Shown here: piece by piece, positions 25,386 to 33,695 of the stretch | How the letters are laid out: each line of letters starts with the position of its first letter | How positions within the stretch are numbered: position 1 is the stretch's first letter | DNA from: Flavobacterium sp. ACN6 | GTDB taxonomy: Bacteria > Bacteroidota > Bacteroidia > Flavobacteriales > Flavobacteriaceae | DNA: 64,000 bases | Direction: 5' to 3' | Assembly: GCF_002304005.1 (NCBI RefSeq) | Contig: NZ_MRCQ01000008.1 | Span: 124,001-188,000 of the forward strand | Made by a program: the position numbers and the translations under genes | Notes under the pieces: model-generated | Told to the model about the DNA's origin: nothing | The model's database searches: none | Seen by the model: the letters and a program-made list of their open reading frames with translations, nothing else

Positions 25386-25425
25386 TATATCATTTATAAT
25401 GCAAATATATATCAAAAATGATATA
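25386..25425 (-). promoter_or_regulatory. Promoter and triple half-site operator of the antitoxin-like gene
   Basis: TATATCA occurs at 25386-25392 and again at 25408-25414, 22 bases apart (about two helical turns), and its complement TGATATA at 25419-25425. TATATCATT at 25386-25394 also pairs with 25417-25425. On the minus strand a full -7 box TATATTTG (complement of 25402-25409) lies among these sites, so bound protein would block RNA polymerase. Confidence 0.6.
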
Positions 25426-25454
25426 AAAACATTGTTTTTACTTACAAAATATCC

Positions 25455-25493
25455 TAAAAAAATACCTAACAGGTTTTGGAAACCTGTTAGGTA
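25455..25493 (-). terminator. Terminator after the 3-hydroxyanthranilate dioxygenase gene
   Basis: Perfect 14-bp stem TACCTAACAGGTTT (25463-25476 with 25480-25493), loop TGG; on the minus strand it is followed by seven T (complement of 25456-25462). Confidence 0.9.
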
Positions 25494-25499
25494 GTATAA

Positions 25500-26039
25500 C
25501 TATTTCTTAGCTGTAAACCTAGGATCAGTCTCCATTACGGTTCCACACTCATCACAAGTTCGCAATTCTTCTGAATTGTAGAAATGTTCGAAATGAGGAA
25601 GAAAATCTTTCTCAATATTATGAAGTTCAAAATACACTTCATAAAGTTTATGGTTACAATTATCACAATGCCAAAGCAAACCATCTGTATATCCTTTTCC
25701 GGCACGTTTACGCTCAATCACTAATCCGATAGAACCCTCTGAACGAACGGGAGAATGCGGTACTTTGGCAGGATGTAAATACATATCACCGGCATTTAAT
25801 TCCATTTCTTTACGCTGCCCATCTTCTTGAATTACTACTTTTATACTTCCTTCTAATTGATAAAAAAGTTCTTCTGTTTCATTATAATGGTAATCTTTTC
25901 TAGCATTTGGTCCTGCAACAATCATTACAATATAATCTCCAGAATCAACATATAGATTTTTATTCCCAACAGGCGGTTTTAGTAAATGACGGTTTTCGTC
26001 AATCCATTGGGTCAGGTTAAAAGGTTTTGCTATAGCCAT
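25500..26039 (-). CDS. 3-hydroxyanthranilate 3,4-dioxygenase
   Basis: 179 residues, cupin fold. The catalytic iron ligands H51, E57 and H95 (YHYNETEELFY, LHPAKVPHSP) are present, as is the second, rubredoxin-like iron site with C125/C128 (HCDNC) and C162/C165 (TCDEC) at the C-terminus, as in bacterial enzymes of known structure. It opens the ring of 3-hydroxyanthranilate in tryptophan breakdown / quinolinate supply for NAD. Cytosolic. It has its own terminator; no other kynurenine gene is adjacent. Confidence 0.95.
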   Translation of the reverse strand: MAIAKPFNLTQWIDENRHLLKPPVGNKNLYVDSGDYIVMIVAGPNARKDYHYNETEELFYQLEGSIKVVIQEDGQRKEMELNAGDMYLHPAKVPHSPVRSEGSIGLVIERKRAGKGYTDGLLWHCDNCNHKLYEVYFELHNIEKDFLPHFEHFYNSEELRTCDECGTVMETDPRFTAKK

Positions 26040-26112
26040 TTTTTTAGTACTAAATTATGAATAGCTAAGGTAGTGAAAACTTTTTCAGCTTTAGTATTCC
26101 GTAAGAGTTTTA

Positions 26113-26140
26113 AGTCGCAGTACAGATGAAAACTGCGACT
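26113..26140 (-). terminator. Possible terminator after the endonuclease/phosphatase-family gene
   Basis: Perfect 9-bp stem AGTCGCAGT (26113-26121 with 26132-26140). The T tract on the minus strand is short and broken, so termination strength is uncertain. Confidence 0.4.
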
Positions 26141-26153
26141 GAAAACTGAAAGC

Positions 26154-27251
26154 TTATTTAAACTCTTTTATCAAATAAATATAAACTGGAAAATGATCGC
26201 TGAAACCAGCTTCTGCTAATGTATTTCGAAGCGGATAACCCTTATATTGTCCAGAAGTTTGAACTAAATAAGGCCGGTTAAAAATACCTGCTTTCCAAAA
26301 ACTAAAAGTCGAAAAATCAGTTTTAAGAAGAGATTCGGTCATTATAATCTGGTCAAAAATATTCCAGGAATCTCGAAACGCAATTGTTCCCATTCCTTTA
26401 TTTGCCATTTCCTCAAACGGATTAAAAACACCAAATTCTACAACTTCAGCCTTTTTACCTTTTGCTCCCAGACCTATTTTAATACTATTGTTTAAAGGAC
26501 CATCATTCAAATCGCCCATGGTCAAAACTTTTGCCTTCGGATTAATCTGTTGCAGCGAGTCGATAATTTTACGGTTTAACTTACCCGCAGCTTCACGAAA
26601 TAAACTTGTTGCTTTTTCTCCGCCAGATCTTGAAGGCCAGTGATTCACAATAATATGGATTTCTTCATCTTCCAAAAAACCTGAAACCAAAAGCTGATCT
26701 CTCGTAAAAATACGGTTGTTGTTTTCTTTTTTAACTTCGATTTCATCATCTATAACTTCCGCCTCTTCTTCTTTCTTTTCGATATTCTTTTTATAAATAA
26801 GCAAAGGAATATTTGAAAATGAAGTTGGTCGAAAATATTTTTTCTGATAAAGTAAAGCAACGTCAATACCCCGCTTATCAGGAGAATCAAAATGAATAAT
26901 TCCTAAATCCAGCTGCTGCAATTTTGGTTCTTTTATTAAATCTTCTAAAACACCACGATTTTCAATTTCAGATCCTCCAATTAAAGTCGGTCCATTTGAA
27001 TTTTCGGGAGTTCCAATTTCAGCAATTACCCTTGCCAGATTTTTTAGTTTTTGCTGGTATTTTTCTACTGTCCAATGCTGTGCTCCGGTTGGTGTCCATT
27101 CGTCGTCATTTGTAAAAGCATCATCGACCGTGTCATATAAATTCTCCAAATTGTAAAATGCGACAGTGTGTATTTTGTATTTTTTGGCTTGTGCATTTGA
27201 AATAGTACAACAGAAAAAAAGGAAATAAAAATTTAAAATAATGAAACGCAT
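26154..27251 (-). CDS. Exported endonuclease/exonuclease/phosphatase-family protein
   Basis: 365 residues with a signal peptide (ending TISNAQA, about 1-22). The EEP fold is marked by AFYNLENLYD (Asn/Glu of the metal site), GGSEIENRGVLEDL, VNHWPSRSGG, MGDLNDGP and the C-terminal GFSDHFPVYIYL, where D and H form the catalytic pair. A charged low-complexity insert (EKKEEEAEVIDDEIEVKKENN) follows residue 150. It probably acts outside the cytoplasm on nucleic acid or phosphoester substrates. Monocistronic. Confidence 0.85.
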   Translation of the reverse strand: MRFIILNFYFLFFCCTISNAQAKKYKIHTVAFYNLENLYDTVDDAFTNDDEWTPTGAQHWTVEKYQQKLKNLARVIAEIGTPENSNGPTLIGGSEIENRGVLEDLIKEPKLQQLDLGIIHFDSPDKRGIDVALLYQKKYFRPTSFSNIPLLIYKKNIEKKEEEAEVIDDEIEVKKENNNRIFTRDQLLVSGFLEDEEIHIIVNHWPSRSGGEKATSLFREAAGKLNRKIIDSLQQINPKAKVLTMGDLNDGPLNNSIKIGLGAKGKKAEVVEFGVFNPFEEMANKGMGTIAFRDSWNIFDQIIMTESLLKTDFSTFSFWKAGIFNRPYLVQTSGQYKGYPLRNTLAEAGFSDHFPVYIYLIKEFK

Positions 27252-27386
27252 AAATCTGAATAATTTTAAAAAACCAAATTATAAAAATAAATTAATTTGT
27301 AAGAAATTTCTAAATTATTTTTTTAATTTACTTTTTTATATCCAAATTCTCCTGTACCTTGCTGTCTCAATTTGCTATTTTATAAA

Positions 27387-28475
27387 ATGAAAAAAATCCT
27401 GATATCCTTTGCTTTGCTTTTATGCAGCAGTTTCTGTTATTCTCAACAAAACCGTCAATTTATCGATAGCATTAGAGTAAAACATAATATTCCAGAAATC
27501 GCCTACGCAGTAGTTTCTTCTGATTTTGTTTTAGAAATTAAAGCTTTAGGATACAAAAAAATCAATAGTAAATCAGAAGCTGCTTTATCAGATCGATTCC
27601 GTTTAGGTTCTCTCACCAAAACAATCACAAGTTATTTAGCAGCGGTATTGGTTAAAGAAGGAAAAATAAAATGGGAAACTAAATTTTTCGTTTTGTATCC
27701 AGAATTAAAAGCCAAAAGCAATCCTGCTTATTACAATTTTACTTTAAGAGATTTTATAACATTGCGAGCTCATCTTCCTATTTGGTCGTACGGAAATACA
27801 ACTCCGACCCAAAAACAAATTAAAGGAAATATCCAAGAACAACGTTATGAATTTATTTCGTGGTTTTTTAAACAAAATACCATCATTTCTGAAAAGCAAG
27901 ATGTTTATTGGTCCAATCCAAGTTATGTTGCCGCTGGACTAATGCTGGAAAAAGCAACTGGGAAAAGTTATGAAACATTGGTAGCAGAATTAGGGAAAAA
28001 TCTCAATATTGATTTCCAATTTGGTCAGCCAAATTTAAAAGACGAAAATCAAACTTGGGGCCATGACGAAAATATGAATCCAGAAAAACCCGTCTTAAAT
28101 TACAAATTAAACTGGCTTTCATCTGCTGGAAATATAAATGTAAATTTACCCGATTATTGCAAGTTCATTCAAATGCAGCTTCAAGGTTTAAAAGGGGAAT
28201 CAAAACTTTTTACTGCAGAAGAATTCGATTATATGCATTTTGGATTACCCGAATTTTCTTTTGGATGGAATTCGGAAATAAACAAAAATGATGAAATTCA
28301 GTATTCATTTCACAACGGAAGTCCAGGAACATTTTTAACCAAAGTGTATATTTGTAAAACAATCGATAAAGCTTTTATTCTATTTGCGAATGTCCAATCT
28401 GAAGAAGCCGACAAAGGATTAATTTTAATTTTAAAAGAATTAGAAATAAAATATGGAGCAAAGCCGTCTAATTAA
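27387..28475 (+). CDS. Exported serine hydrolase of the beta-lactamase / class C PBP type
   Basis: 362 residues from the ATG at 27387; a start 15 bases earlier would add only MLFYK ahead of the signal peptide (MKKILISFALLLCSSFCYSQ). The active-site SxxK is SLTK in FRLGSLTKTITS; the YxN-position is YWSNPSYVAAG; the third motif is HNG in FHNGSPGTF. It probably cleaves peptides or esters in the periplasm; a resistance function should not be assumed. It stands before the LD-carboxypeptidase gene, 36 bases apart, so the two may form one peptidoglycan-related transcript. Confidence 0.82.
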   Translation: MKKILISFALLLCSSFCYSQQNRQFIDSIRVKHNIPEIAYAVVSSDFVLEIKALGYKKINSKSEAALSDRFRLGSLTKTITSYLAAVLVKEGKIKWETKFFVLYPELKAKSNPAYYNFTLRDFITLRAHLPIWSYGNTTPTQKQIKGNIQEQRYEFISWFFKQNTIISEKQDVYWSNPSYVAAGLMLEKATGKSYETLVAELGKNLNIDFQFGQPNLKDENQTWGHDENMNPEKPVLNYKLNWLSSAGNINVNLPDYCKFIQMQLQGLKGESKLFTAEEFDYMHFGLPEFSFGWNSEINKNDEIQYSFHNGSPGTFLTKVYICKTIDKAFILFANVQSEEADKGLILILKELEIKYGAKPSN

Positions 28476-28511
28476 AAATAAAATAATTTATAATTTTAAG
28501 CAAAAAGAAAT

Positions 28512-29516
28512 ATGAAGATGAAAAGCTTACAATACCTCAAAAAACACTTTGTTCTTTATAAAATAGCATTTCTTACTTTTGCTTTTCAATCATTCACTTG
28601 TCAATCTCAACAAAACATGATAACACCACCTTATTTACAAAAAGGAGATACTGTAGCTCTTTTGGCAACAGCCAGAAAAAATATCGACGACAATTTAAAA
28701 CCGACTATAGATTTACTACACAGCTGGGGATTAGAAGCCGTAGTGGGAAGTACAATCGGATTAGATTATCATCAATTGGCAGGAACTGACGAGCAAAGAG
28801 CGGCCGATTTTCAAAAACAATTAGACAATCCGAATATAAAAGCTATTTGGTGTGTCCGCGGCGGATACGGAACTGTTAGAATGTTGGATTTATTAGATTT
28901 TACCAAATTCAAACAACATCCAAAATGGGTTATTGGTTTTAGCGACGTTACGGTTTTGCACAACCATTTGAATACAATGGGCTACAAATCTATTCATGGC
29001 ATTATGCCTGTAACGGTTCCAAGAGCAACTCCAGACGCGGTTAGTTCTTTAAAATCAAGTTTGTTTGGCGAGCCGCTTTCCTATTCTGTTAGTCCAACTC
29101 CAATGAATCGTTTAGGAAGCGCAACGGGAGAATTAGTTGGTGGGAATTTATCGATTTTATATAGCTTGTTAGGATCCCCGTCTGCAATTGATTGTCGTGA
29201 TAAAATTTTATTTATTGAGGATTTAGATGAATACTTATATCATATTGATCGCATGATGATGAATTTGAAACGCAATGGCTGTATCGAAAATTTGAAAGGA
29301 ATTATAATTGGAGGCATGACAAGCATGAAAGACAATGAAGTTCCTTGGGGAAAAAATGCCTTGGAAATTATTGATGATGTAACAAAAAAATATAACATTC
29401 CAGTTATTTTCAATTTCCCAGCCGGTCATATTAGAGATAATCGAGCTTTAATTATGGGAAATACCGTTACTATGGAAGTTACTGCTTCTGGAAGTACTGT
29501 TACTTTTAAAAAATAA
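28512..29516 (+). CDS. LD-carboxypeptidase (peptidase family S66), exported
   Basis: 334 residues with a hydrophobic N-terminal export signal (about 10-32). S66 markers are RGGYGTVRMLDLLD, the nucleophile serine in IGFSDVTVLHNHL, the glutamate in LFIEDLDEYLYHIDRMM and the histidine in FPAGHIRDNRALIMG, giving a Ser-Glu-His triad. Family members remove the terminal D-alanine from L,D-linked muropeptides during cell-wall recycling. An extracytoplasmic form is less usual than the cytosolic LdcA and fits a periplasmic trimming role. Two adjacent in-frame starts exist (28512, 28518). Confidence 0.88.
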   Translation: MKMKSLQYLKKHFVLYKIAFLTFAFQSFTCQSQQNMITPPYLQKGDTVALLATARKNIDDNLKPTIDLLHSWGLEAVVGSTIGLDYHQLAGTDEQRAADFQKQLDNPNIKAIWCVRGGYGTVRMLDLLDFTKFKQHPKWVIGFSDVTVLHNHLNTMGYKSIHGIMPVTVPRATPDAVSSLKSSLFGEPLSYSVSPTPMNRLGSATGELVGGNLSILYSLLGSPSAIDCRDKILFIEDLDEYLYHIDRMMMNLKRNGCIENLKGIIIGGMTSMKDNEVPWGKNALEIIDDVTKKYNIPVIFNFPAGHIRDNRALIMGNTVTMEVTASGSTVTFKK

Positions 29517-29565
29517 TACCACCGAAACCTAGTAAGAAAACTCAAGAATACCACATAAAAAATCT

Positions 29566-29620
29566 CGCAAAGACGCGAAGCCGCAAAGTTAAATACTCGT
29601 AGCGACTTCGCGTCTTTGCG
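29566..29620. repeat. Intergenic inverted repeat (CGCAAAGACGCGAAG)
   Basis: Perfect 15-bp inverted repeat (29566-29580 with 29606-29620), 25-base loop. It contains the GCAAAG word shared with the larger elements at 30949, 48204 and 48524. Located between the LD-carboxypeptidase and yraN genes; it may end the first transcript on either strand but lacks a T run. Confidence 0.75.
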
Positions 29621-29661
29621 TGCAAATAACCTGAAACCTGAAACTTGAAACAAAAAAGAAC

Positions 29662-30033
29662 ATGGCAGAACATAATGATTTAGGAAAATTAGGAGAAGAT
29701 CTAGCAGCATCACATCTCGAGGAAAACGGTTATGAAATTATTGAACGAAACTACGTTAATCAAAAAGCAGAAATAGATATAATTGCACAAAAAGGTTCCG
29801 TTTTAGCAATTATTGAAGTTAAAACGCGTTCGAGTTTAGACTTTGGTTCTCCGCAGGATTTTGTCAAGTCAAAAAAGATTCAATTACTCATTAAAGCAGT
29901 AAATGCCTACATAAACGATAGGGAAAAGGATTTTAATGAAGATCTAGAAGTCAGATTTGACATCGTTGCCATCCATAAAAACGGCGAATCATTTGCAATT
30001 GAACATCTTACAGACGCTTTTTATCACTTTTAA
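29662..30033 (+). CDS. YraN family (UPF0102) endonuclease-fold protein
   Basis: 123 residues, normal for the family. LGKLGEDLAASHLEENGYEIIERNY opens it, and the restriction-endonuclease-like core AEIDIIAQKGSVLAIIEVKTR provides the D-x(n)-ExK pattern of a metal-dependent nuclease fold. Bacterial members are conserved; their substrate is not established. Its leader lies directly after the 29566 inverted repeat. Confidence 0.9.
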   Translation: MAEHNDLGKLGEDLAASHLEENGYEIIERNYVNQKAEIDIIAQKGSVLAIIEVKTRSSLDFGSPQDFVKSKKIQLLIKAVNAYINDREKDFNEDLEVRFDIVAIHKNGESFAIEHLTDAFYHF

Positions 30034-30054
30034 CATAATTTTTTATTGTTATAA

Positions 30055-30085
30055 TTGTAACAATTTGTTTTTTTATTTATATTTG
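30055..30085 (+). promoter_or_regulatory. Promoter of the ACT-domain gene
   Basis: TTG (30055-30057), 20 bp, TATATTTG (30078-30085): a full Bacteroidota promoter, 66 bases before the start codon. Confidence 0.75.
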
Positions 30086-30151
30086 CAGAGATTTATAACA
30101 TCGCAATGTTAAATTAACAACCAACAAACCTGTTACAAAAAAAAAAAGATT

Positions 30152-30808
30152 ATGAAAACTGTTTCTTCTATTGTAGAAAACTACATTAAAACAAAACCAT
30201 TTTTATTAAATGCACTATCGCTGGGAATTATCAACCTAACTTCTCTTTCACGAAATATTATGACCGAATTAGAAAGTGAATTTGGGAAAGAAGTAAAACA
30301 AGGTGCTGTTGTAATGTCTTTAAAACGACTTACTGAAGAATTAGATTTTAAATTGAACCACAAAATCAATAAAGTAATTAAAAATATTGGTGAAATCACT
30401 GTTCGCTCTGAACTTACAGATTACACTTTTGCTGCTTCTGAAACTGTTTTAAACAAACAGGCAGATTTAATTTCTGATATTAATGCTTTATCTGATATTT
30501 TCTATACCTCATCTCGTGGTGTAAATGAAACCAATATCGTTGTCAGCAGTAGTGTAAATCACTTGGTGGAGAAACACTTTTTGAGAGAAAAATTGATTCA
30601 GAAACTAGATAATTTAGCTTCAATTACTGTAAAATTACCAAAGGAAAATATTGTTGTTCCTGGTATTTATTACTTCATCTTCCAGCGTTTAGCTTGGGAA
30701 GGAATTATTATTAATGAAGTAATTTCGACTTCAAATGAGTTTACCATTTTAGTTGGAGAAGATCAAGTTGATGTAGCTTTTAAAGTAATCAAAGATTTGA
30801 AAAACTAA
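30152..30808 (+). CDS. ACT-domain protein with N-terminal helical (HTH-like) region
   Basis: 218 residues. About 15-70 is helical and HTH-like (LNALSLGIINLTSLSRNIMTELESEFGKEVKQGAVVMSLKRLTEEL). The C-terminal part (about 150-217: LASITVKLPKENIVVPGIYYFIFQRLAWEGIIINEV, FTILVGEDQVDVAFKVIKDL) has the ACT-domain pattern seen at the end of aspartokinases, but there is no kinase domain. The middle may form a second ACT-like unit. A small amino-acid-responsive regulator is an inference from this combination. Own promoter and terminator. Confidence 0.6.
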   Translation: MKTVSSIVENYIKTKPFLLNALSLGIINLTSLSRNIMTELESEFGKEVKQGAVVMSLKRLTEELDFKLNHKINKVIKNIGEITVRSELTDYTFAASETVLNKQADLISDINALSDIFYTSSRGVNETNIVVSSSVNHLVEKHFLREKLIQKLDNLASITVKLPKENIVVPGIYYFIFQRLAWEGIIINEVISTSNEFTILVGEDQVDVAFKVIKDLKN

Positions 30809-30854
30809 TTAAACATACCTATTTAAAGAATCACTTTTTTGATTCTTCTGATAC

Positions 30855-30898
30855 AATCCTTTTGTCTTTCAATTATAAAGATAAAAGGATTTTTTTTG
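30855..30898 (+). terminator. Terminator after the ACT-domain gene
   Basis: Fifteen-base stem with one G-U pair (30855-30869 with 30877-30891; AATCCTTTT against AAAAGGATT) and a T run to 30897. A smaller hairpin (AAGAATC / GATTCTT) lies just upstream. Confidence 0.88.
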
Positions 30899-30948
30899 AA
30901 ATTAAATTAACTTTTTCATGAGTAATACAAAACCTGAGAAAAAGAAAA

Positions 30949-31092
30949 AACCACTGAGAACGCAAAGTTTTTAATTATTTTAGTAAAAAACACAAAGTTC
31001 ACAAAGCTTTGTGCACTTAGATTGTATAAAAACAAATCAACTCTTAGTGAACTCTGCGAAAAACCTTTGTGTTCTCTGCGGTAAAAACACTT
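30949..31092. repeat. Nested inverted-repeat element before the sigma-factor gene
   Basis: The left end reads ACCACTGAGAACGCAAAG and the right end, on the other strand, ACCGCAGAGAACACAAAG (complement near 31065-31085), with inner AACACAAAGTTCAC and CTTAGTGAACTCTGCG parts. It is an imperfect, nested palindrome without open frame, related in words to 48524-48675. The remainder to 31322 is plain AT-rich sequence. Confidence 0.6.
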
Positions 31093-31322
31093 AGGACTAT
31101 TTTATTGTTTCCCTACAGCATTTAGACCTGCCTTCCTTTTCAAAACCCAAATTTCATTTTTCGCAAATAAGAATATTCTCAACGCTCAAATCAAAAAAAG
31201 AAATTTTATTTTAAAGAAGCGTCAATCTGACACTTACTTGTACGAAAGCTACTAACAGCACTTTTTACCTCTTTACTTCAAAAAACTAACAAAAAATAAG
31301 AATTAAGTTTTTTTATATATGA

Positions 31323-31352
31323 TTTGTTGAGAATAATATTTTTATATATTTG
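31323..31352 (+). promoter_or_regulatory. Promoter of the ECF sigma-factor gene
   Basis: TTTG (31323-31326), 18 bp, TATATTTG (31345-31352). This is a housekeeping-type promoter, so basal sigma-factor expression would not depend on the sigma factor itself. Confidence 0.7.
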
Positions 31353-31422
31353 CGATGTAATCAGATTCAGACCTCACATTTTGATAGTTTAATACCATTA
31401 GAATTAAATAAAGCGAATTAAA

Positions 31423-31986
31423 TTGTTAGAAACTGCCAGCCATAGTGAAAAATTATTGGTAAGTGAACTCAAAAACGGAAACGAAAAAGCTTTTCGCCAA
31501 CTTTTTGATTTATACCACCAAGATATTTATGGTTACAGTATCAGTCTTCTTAAATCAAAAGAAGCTGCGGAAGAAAATGTGCAGGATGTTTTTATGAAAG
31601 TCTGGCTCAACCGCGAGAGTTTAAACATAGAACAATCGTTTAAAGCTTATATTTTTACAATTGCACGTAATCAGGCTTTTAATGTTTTGAATAAAGCCGC
31701 AAACGAAATTATATTGAAAGAAGCCGTTTTCTATGAAAGTCAGAAAACGCACGAATACGGAGATTATACCGTTCGGGAAGCCGATTGCAAAAAACTCCGA
31801 AAGCAAGCCATCAAACAGTTACCGCCCAAACGACGGCAGATTTTTAAGATGTCTCGGAAAAAAGGAATGAGCTATGAAGAAATAAGTCAGGAACTCGGAA
31901 TTTCAATAAGTACAGTCCGAAATCAGATGAGTAAAGCGCTCGAATCGATGCGCGGTTTTTTTCAACTTCACGATGAAATTATCTAA
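31423..31986 (+). CDS. ECF RNA polymerase sigma factor (FecI-like) of the glucan locus
   Basis: 187 residues starting at a TTG; an in-frame stop lies only 16 bases upstream and the sigma-2 region begins within ten residues, so a later start would cut the domain. Region 2 is FRQLFDLYHQDIYGYSISLLKSKEAAEENVQDVFMKVWLNR; region 4 is the HTH around LPPKRRQIFKMSRKKGMSYEEISQELGISISTVRNQMSKAL. It directs RNA polymerase to target promoters, probably that of the downstream susC. It stands ahead of FecR and SusC, the usual order of a trans-envelope sensing system. Confidence 0.9.
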   Translation: MLETASHSEKLLVSELKNGNEKAFRQLFDLYHQDIYGYSISLLKSKEAAEENVQDVFMKVWLNRESLNIEQSFKAYIFTIARNQAFNVLNKAANEIILKEAVFYESQKTHEYGDYTVREADCKKLRKQAIKQLPPKRRQIFKMSRKKGMSYEEISQELGISISTVRNQMSKALESMRGFFQLHDEII

Positions 31987-32009
31987 CCAAAACCACAATA
32001 ATGCCATTA

Positions 32010-32036
32010 AATCACTCTTCGGAGTGATTTTTTTTT
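32010..32036 (+). terminator. Terminator after the ECF sigma-factor gene
   Basis: Perfect 8-bp stem AATCACTC / GAGTGATT (32010-32017 with 32022-32029) closed by a TTCG tetraloop, then seven T. The sigma gene and fecR are thus probably separate transcripts. Confidence 0.92.
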
Positions 32037-32120
32037 GATTAAACTTTTGATGTTTTTTAGACAGGTTTAAAGGATTTCCACATATTAAAATTCTTTTTTC
32101 TATGAAAAAAGATTAAAATC

Positions 32121-32150
32121 AATTGTCTCCAGCTTTAGCTGGAGGCAATT
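32121..32150. repeat. Strong hairpin upstream of fecR
   Basis: AATTGTCTCCAGCT (32121-32134) pairs with 32137-32150 over 14 bases with one G-U pair and a two-base spacer. GC-rich (CTCCAGC/GCTGGAG) in an AT-rich gap. No T run on the plus strand; on the minus strand the tail is broken. Either a dispersed small palindrome or a leader structure of fecR. Confidence 0.65.
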
Positions 32151-32385
32151 CAGAAGCGTTCCAAGTTTAATATTCGTATACCAATAATTTTGAAAATCTT
32201 TCTTCAAAATGACAAAAAATGAGTTTACATGGCTATTTCTTTTAAAAAATAAATTTTACTATTTCATTAAAAATCAACATGATAAAAAACTACAAATGTT
32301 AAATTTTAAAAATTTACAACGTTTGAGTAGTACTTCATTTCAATTCAACTGTATTATAGAAACACAGAACCTAAAAACATTCTTA

Positions 32386-33564
32386 ATGAATTCTAATTCT
32401 GAAATAAAAACGCTTTTACAAAAGTTTATTTTAAATCAATGCACTGCCGAAGAAACGGAGCAAGTAATTGCCTACTGCCGAAATAATAATCTTACCGATG
32501 ATTTTCCGACTGTTAAAGATGTTCAAAAGTTAGTAAACGAAATGCCAAAAATGGAGGAGCAAAAAGCAGATTCTATTTTCAACAGCATTTTAGCTTCTGC
32601 AAAAGAGCAGGAAACAGTAATCGAATTACAGCCTAGAAAATCAAATCTTAGAAAATATATTTCAATTGCGGCATCGATTATTGTGCTGCTTGGAATTGGT
32701 TTTTTCTACAAACAAAATGTTTTTACTAAGCCTGCCGAAGTTCCTTTCGATTTTAAAAGCACTGATATTGTTTTACAAATGGAAGATGGAACTGTTCAGG
32801 TTATATCAGAAAACGGGAAAGTTCAGGTCCATGATAAAAATGGAAATGTGATTGGAAATCAAAATGGCGATAAATTGGTTTACGAAAAAGAAGCGGATTA
32901 TGAGAAACTAACCTACAACACTCTTAAAATTCCGTACGGTAAAAAATTCCGTTTAGAATTGTCAGACGGGACGATGGTTCATTTAAACTCGGGAACAACT
33001 TTGAGATATCCTGTGAAATTTATTGCTGGCGAAAATCGTCAGGTATATCTTGACGGAGAAGCTTTTTTTGATGTAGCCAAAGACAAAAAACATCCCTTTA
33101 TCGTAAATGCCGACGAATTGAATGTTCGTGTTTTAGGAACGCACTTTAACGTTTCTAACTATCCAGAAGATGCCGTTACAGATGTTGTTTTGGTGGAAGG
33201 TTCTGTTGGAATGTATCGTTCTAACGAAGACTTTGATGCCGCTAAAAACACTATTTTAAAACCTGGCTATAAAGGAAGCTTCAACAAAGAAAACGCGTCA
33301 ATCTTATCCAAGCCTGTTATTACAGAAATCTACACTTCCTGGATCGATGGCGGATTGACTTTTAGAAACATGGCGTTTAAAAACATCATTACAAAACTGG
33401 AAAGACGCTATAATGTAACCATCATTAATAAAAATGAAAAACTGGCAAACGAGAAATTCAATGCAAGTTTTAAAGAAGAATCTATAGAAAATGTGATGAG
33501 TTATTTTAATGACATTCATGGCATTAATTACACCATAAAAAACGATCAAATACTAATTAAATAA
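32386..33564 (+). CDS. FecR-type anti-sigma factor
   Basis: 392 residues from the ATG at 32386. The frame is open from 32209, but those 59 residues are basic/aromatic with no family likeness, whereas MNSNSEIKTLLQKFILNQCTAEETEQVIAYC is the normal N-terminus. The short cytoplasmic part is followed by one membrane segment (ISIAASIIVLLGIGFF, about 95-110) and a periplasmic FecR domain (YGKKFRLELSDGTMVHLNSGTTLRYP, VYLDGEAFFDVAKDKKHPFIV). The C-terminal domain (DGGLTFRNMAFKNIITKLERRYNVTI) contacts the STN domain of the receptor. It would hold the ECF sigma factor until SusC reports substrate. Confidence 0.92.
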   Translation: MNSNSEIKTLLQKFILNQCTAEETEQVIAYCRNNNLTDDFPTVKDVQKLVNEMPKMEEQKADSIFNSILASAKEQETVIELQPRKSNLRKYISIAASIIVLLGIGFFYKQNVFTKPAEVPFDFKSTDIVLQMEDGTVQVISENGKVQVHDKNGNVIGNQNGDKLVYEKEADYEKLTYNTLKIPYGKKFRLELSDGTMVHLNSGTTLRYPVKFIAGENRQVYLDGEAFFDVAKDKKHPFIVNADELNVRVLGTHFNVSNYPEDAVTDVVLVEGSVGMYRSNEDFDAAKNTILKPGYKGSFNKENASILSKPVITEIYTSWIDGGLTFRNMAFKNIITKLERRYNVTIINKNEKLANEKFNASFKEESIENVMSYFNDIHGINYTIKNDQILIK

Positions 33565-33615
33565 CCACTAAAACCAATGAAAATTTATGAGACAAAAGGA
33601 GTATTAGAATAAAAA

Positions 33616-33646
33616 AATCGGAAAGAGCTGCGAACAATTTCCGATT
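33616..33646 (+). repeat. Hairpin between fecR and susC
   Basis: Perfect 9-bp stem AATCGGAAA (33616-33624 with 33638-33646), loop 13. No T run on the plus strand; perhaps an attenuator or processing site ahead of the susC leader. Confidence 0.45.
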
Positions 33647-33695
33647 AACTAAGTGATTGAATATAACGAATTAACTACAATCAATTAACAAAATT

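Noticed and set aside
27387..28475. Considered the serine hydrolase as a resistance beta-lactamase
   Set aside because: Motif spacing and length fit the broad class C PBP/esterase group; nothing points to beta-lactam hydrolysis.
32209..32385. N-terminal extension of FecR in the longest frame
   Set aside because: The 59 extra residues show no FecR likeness and no membrane or signal feature, and the ATG at 32386 starts exactly at the family N-terminus.
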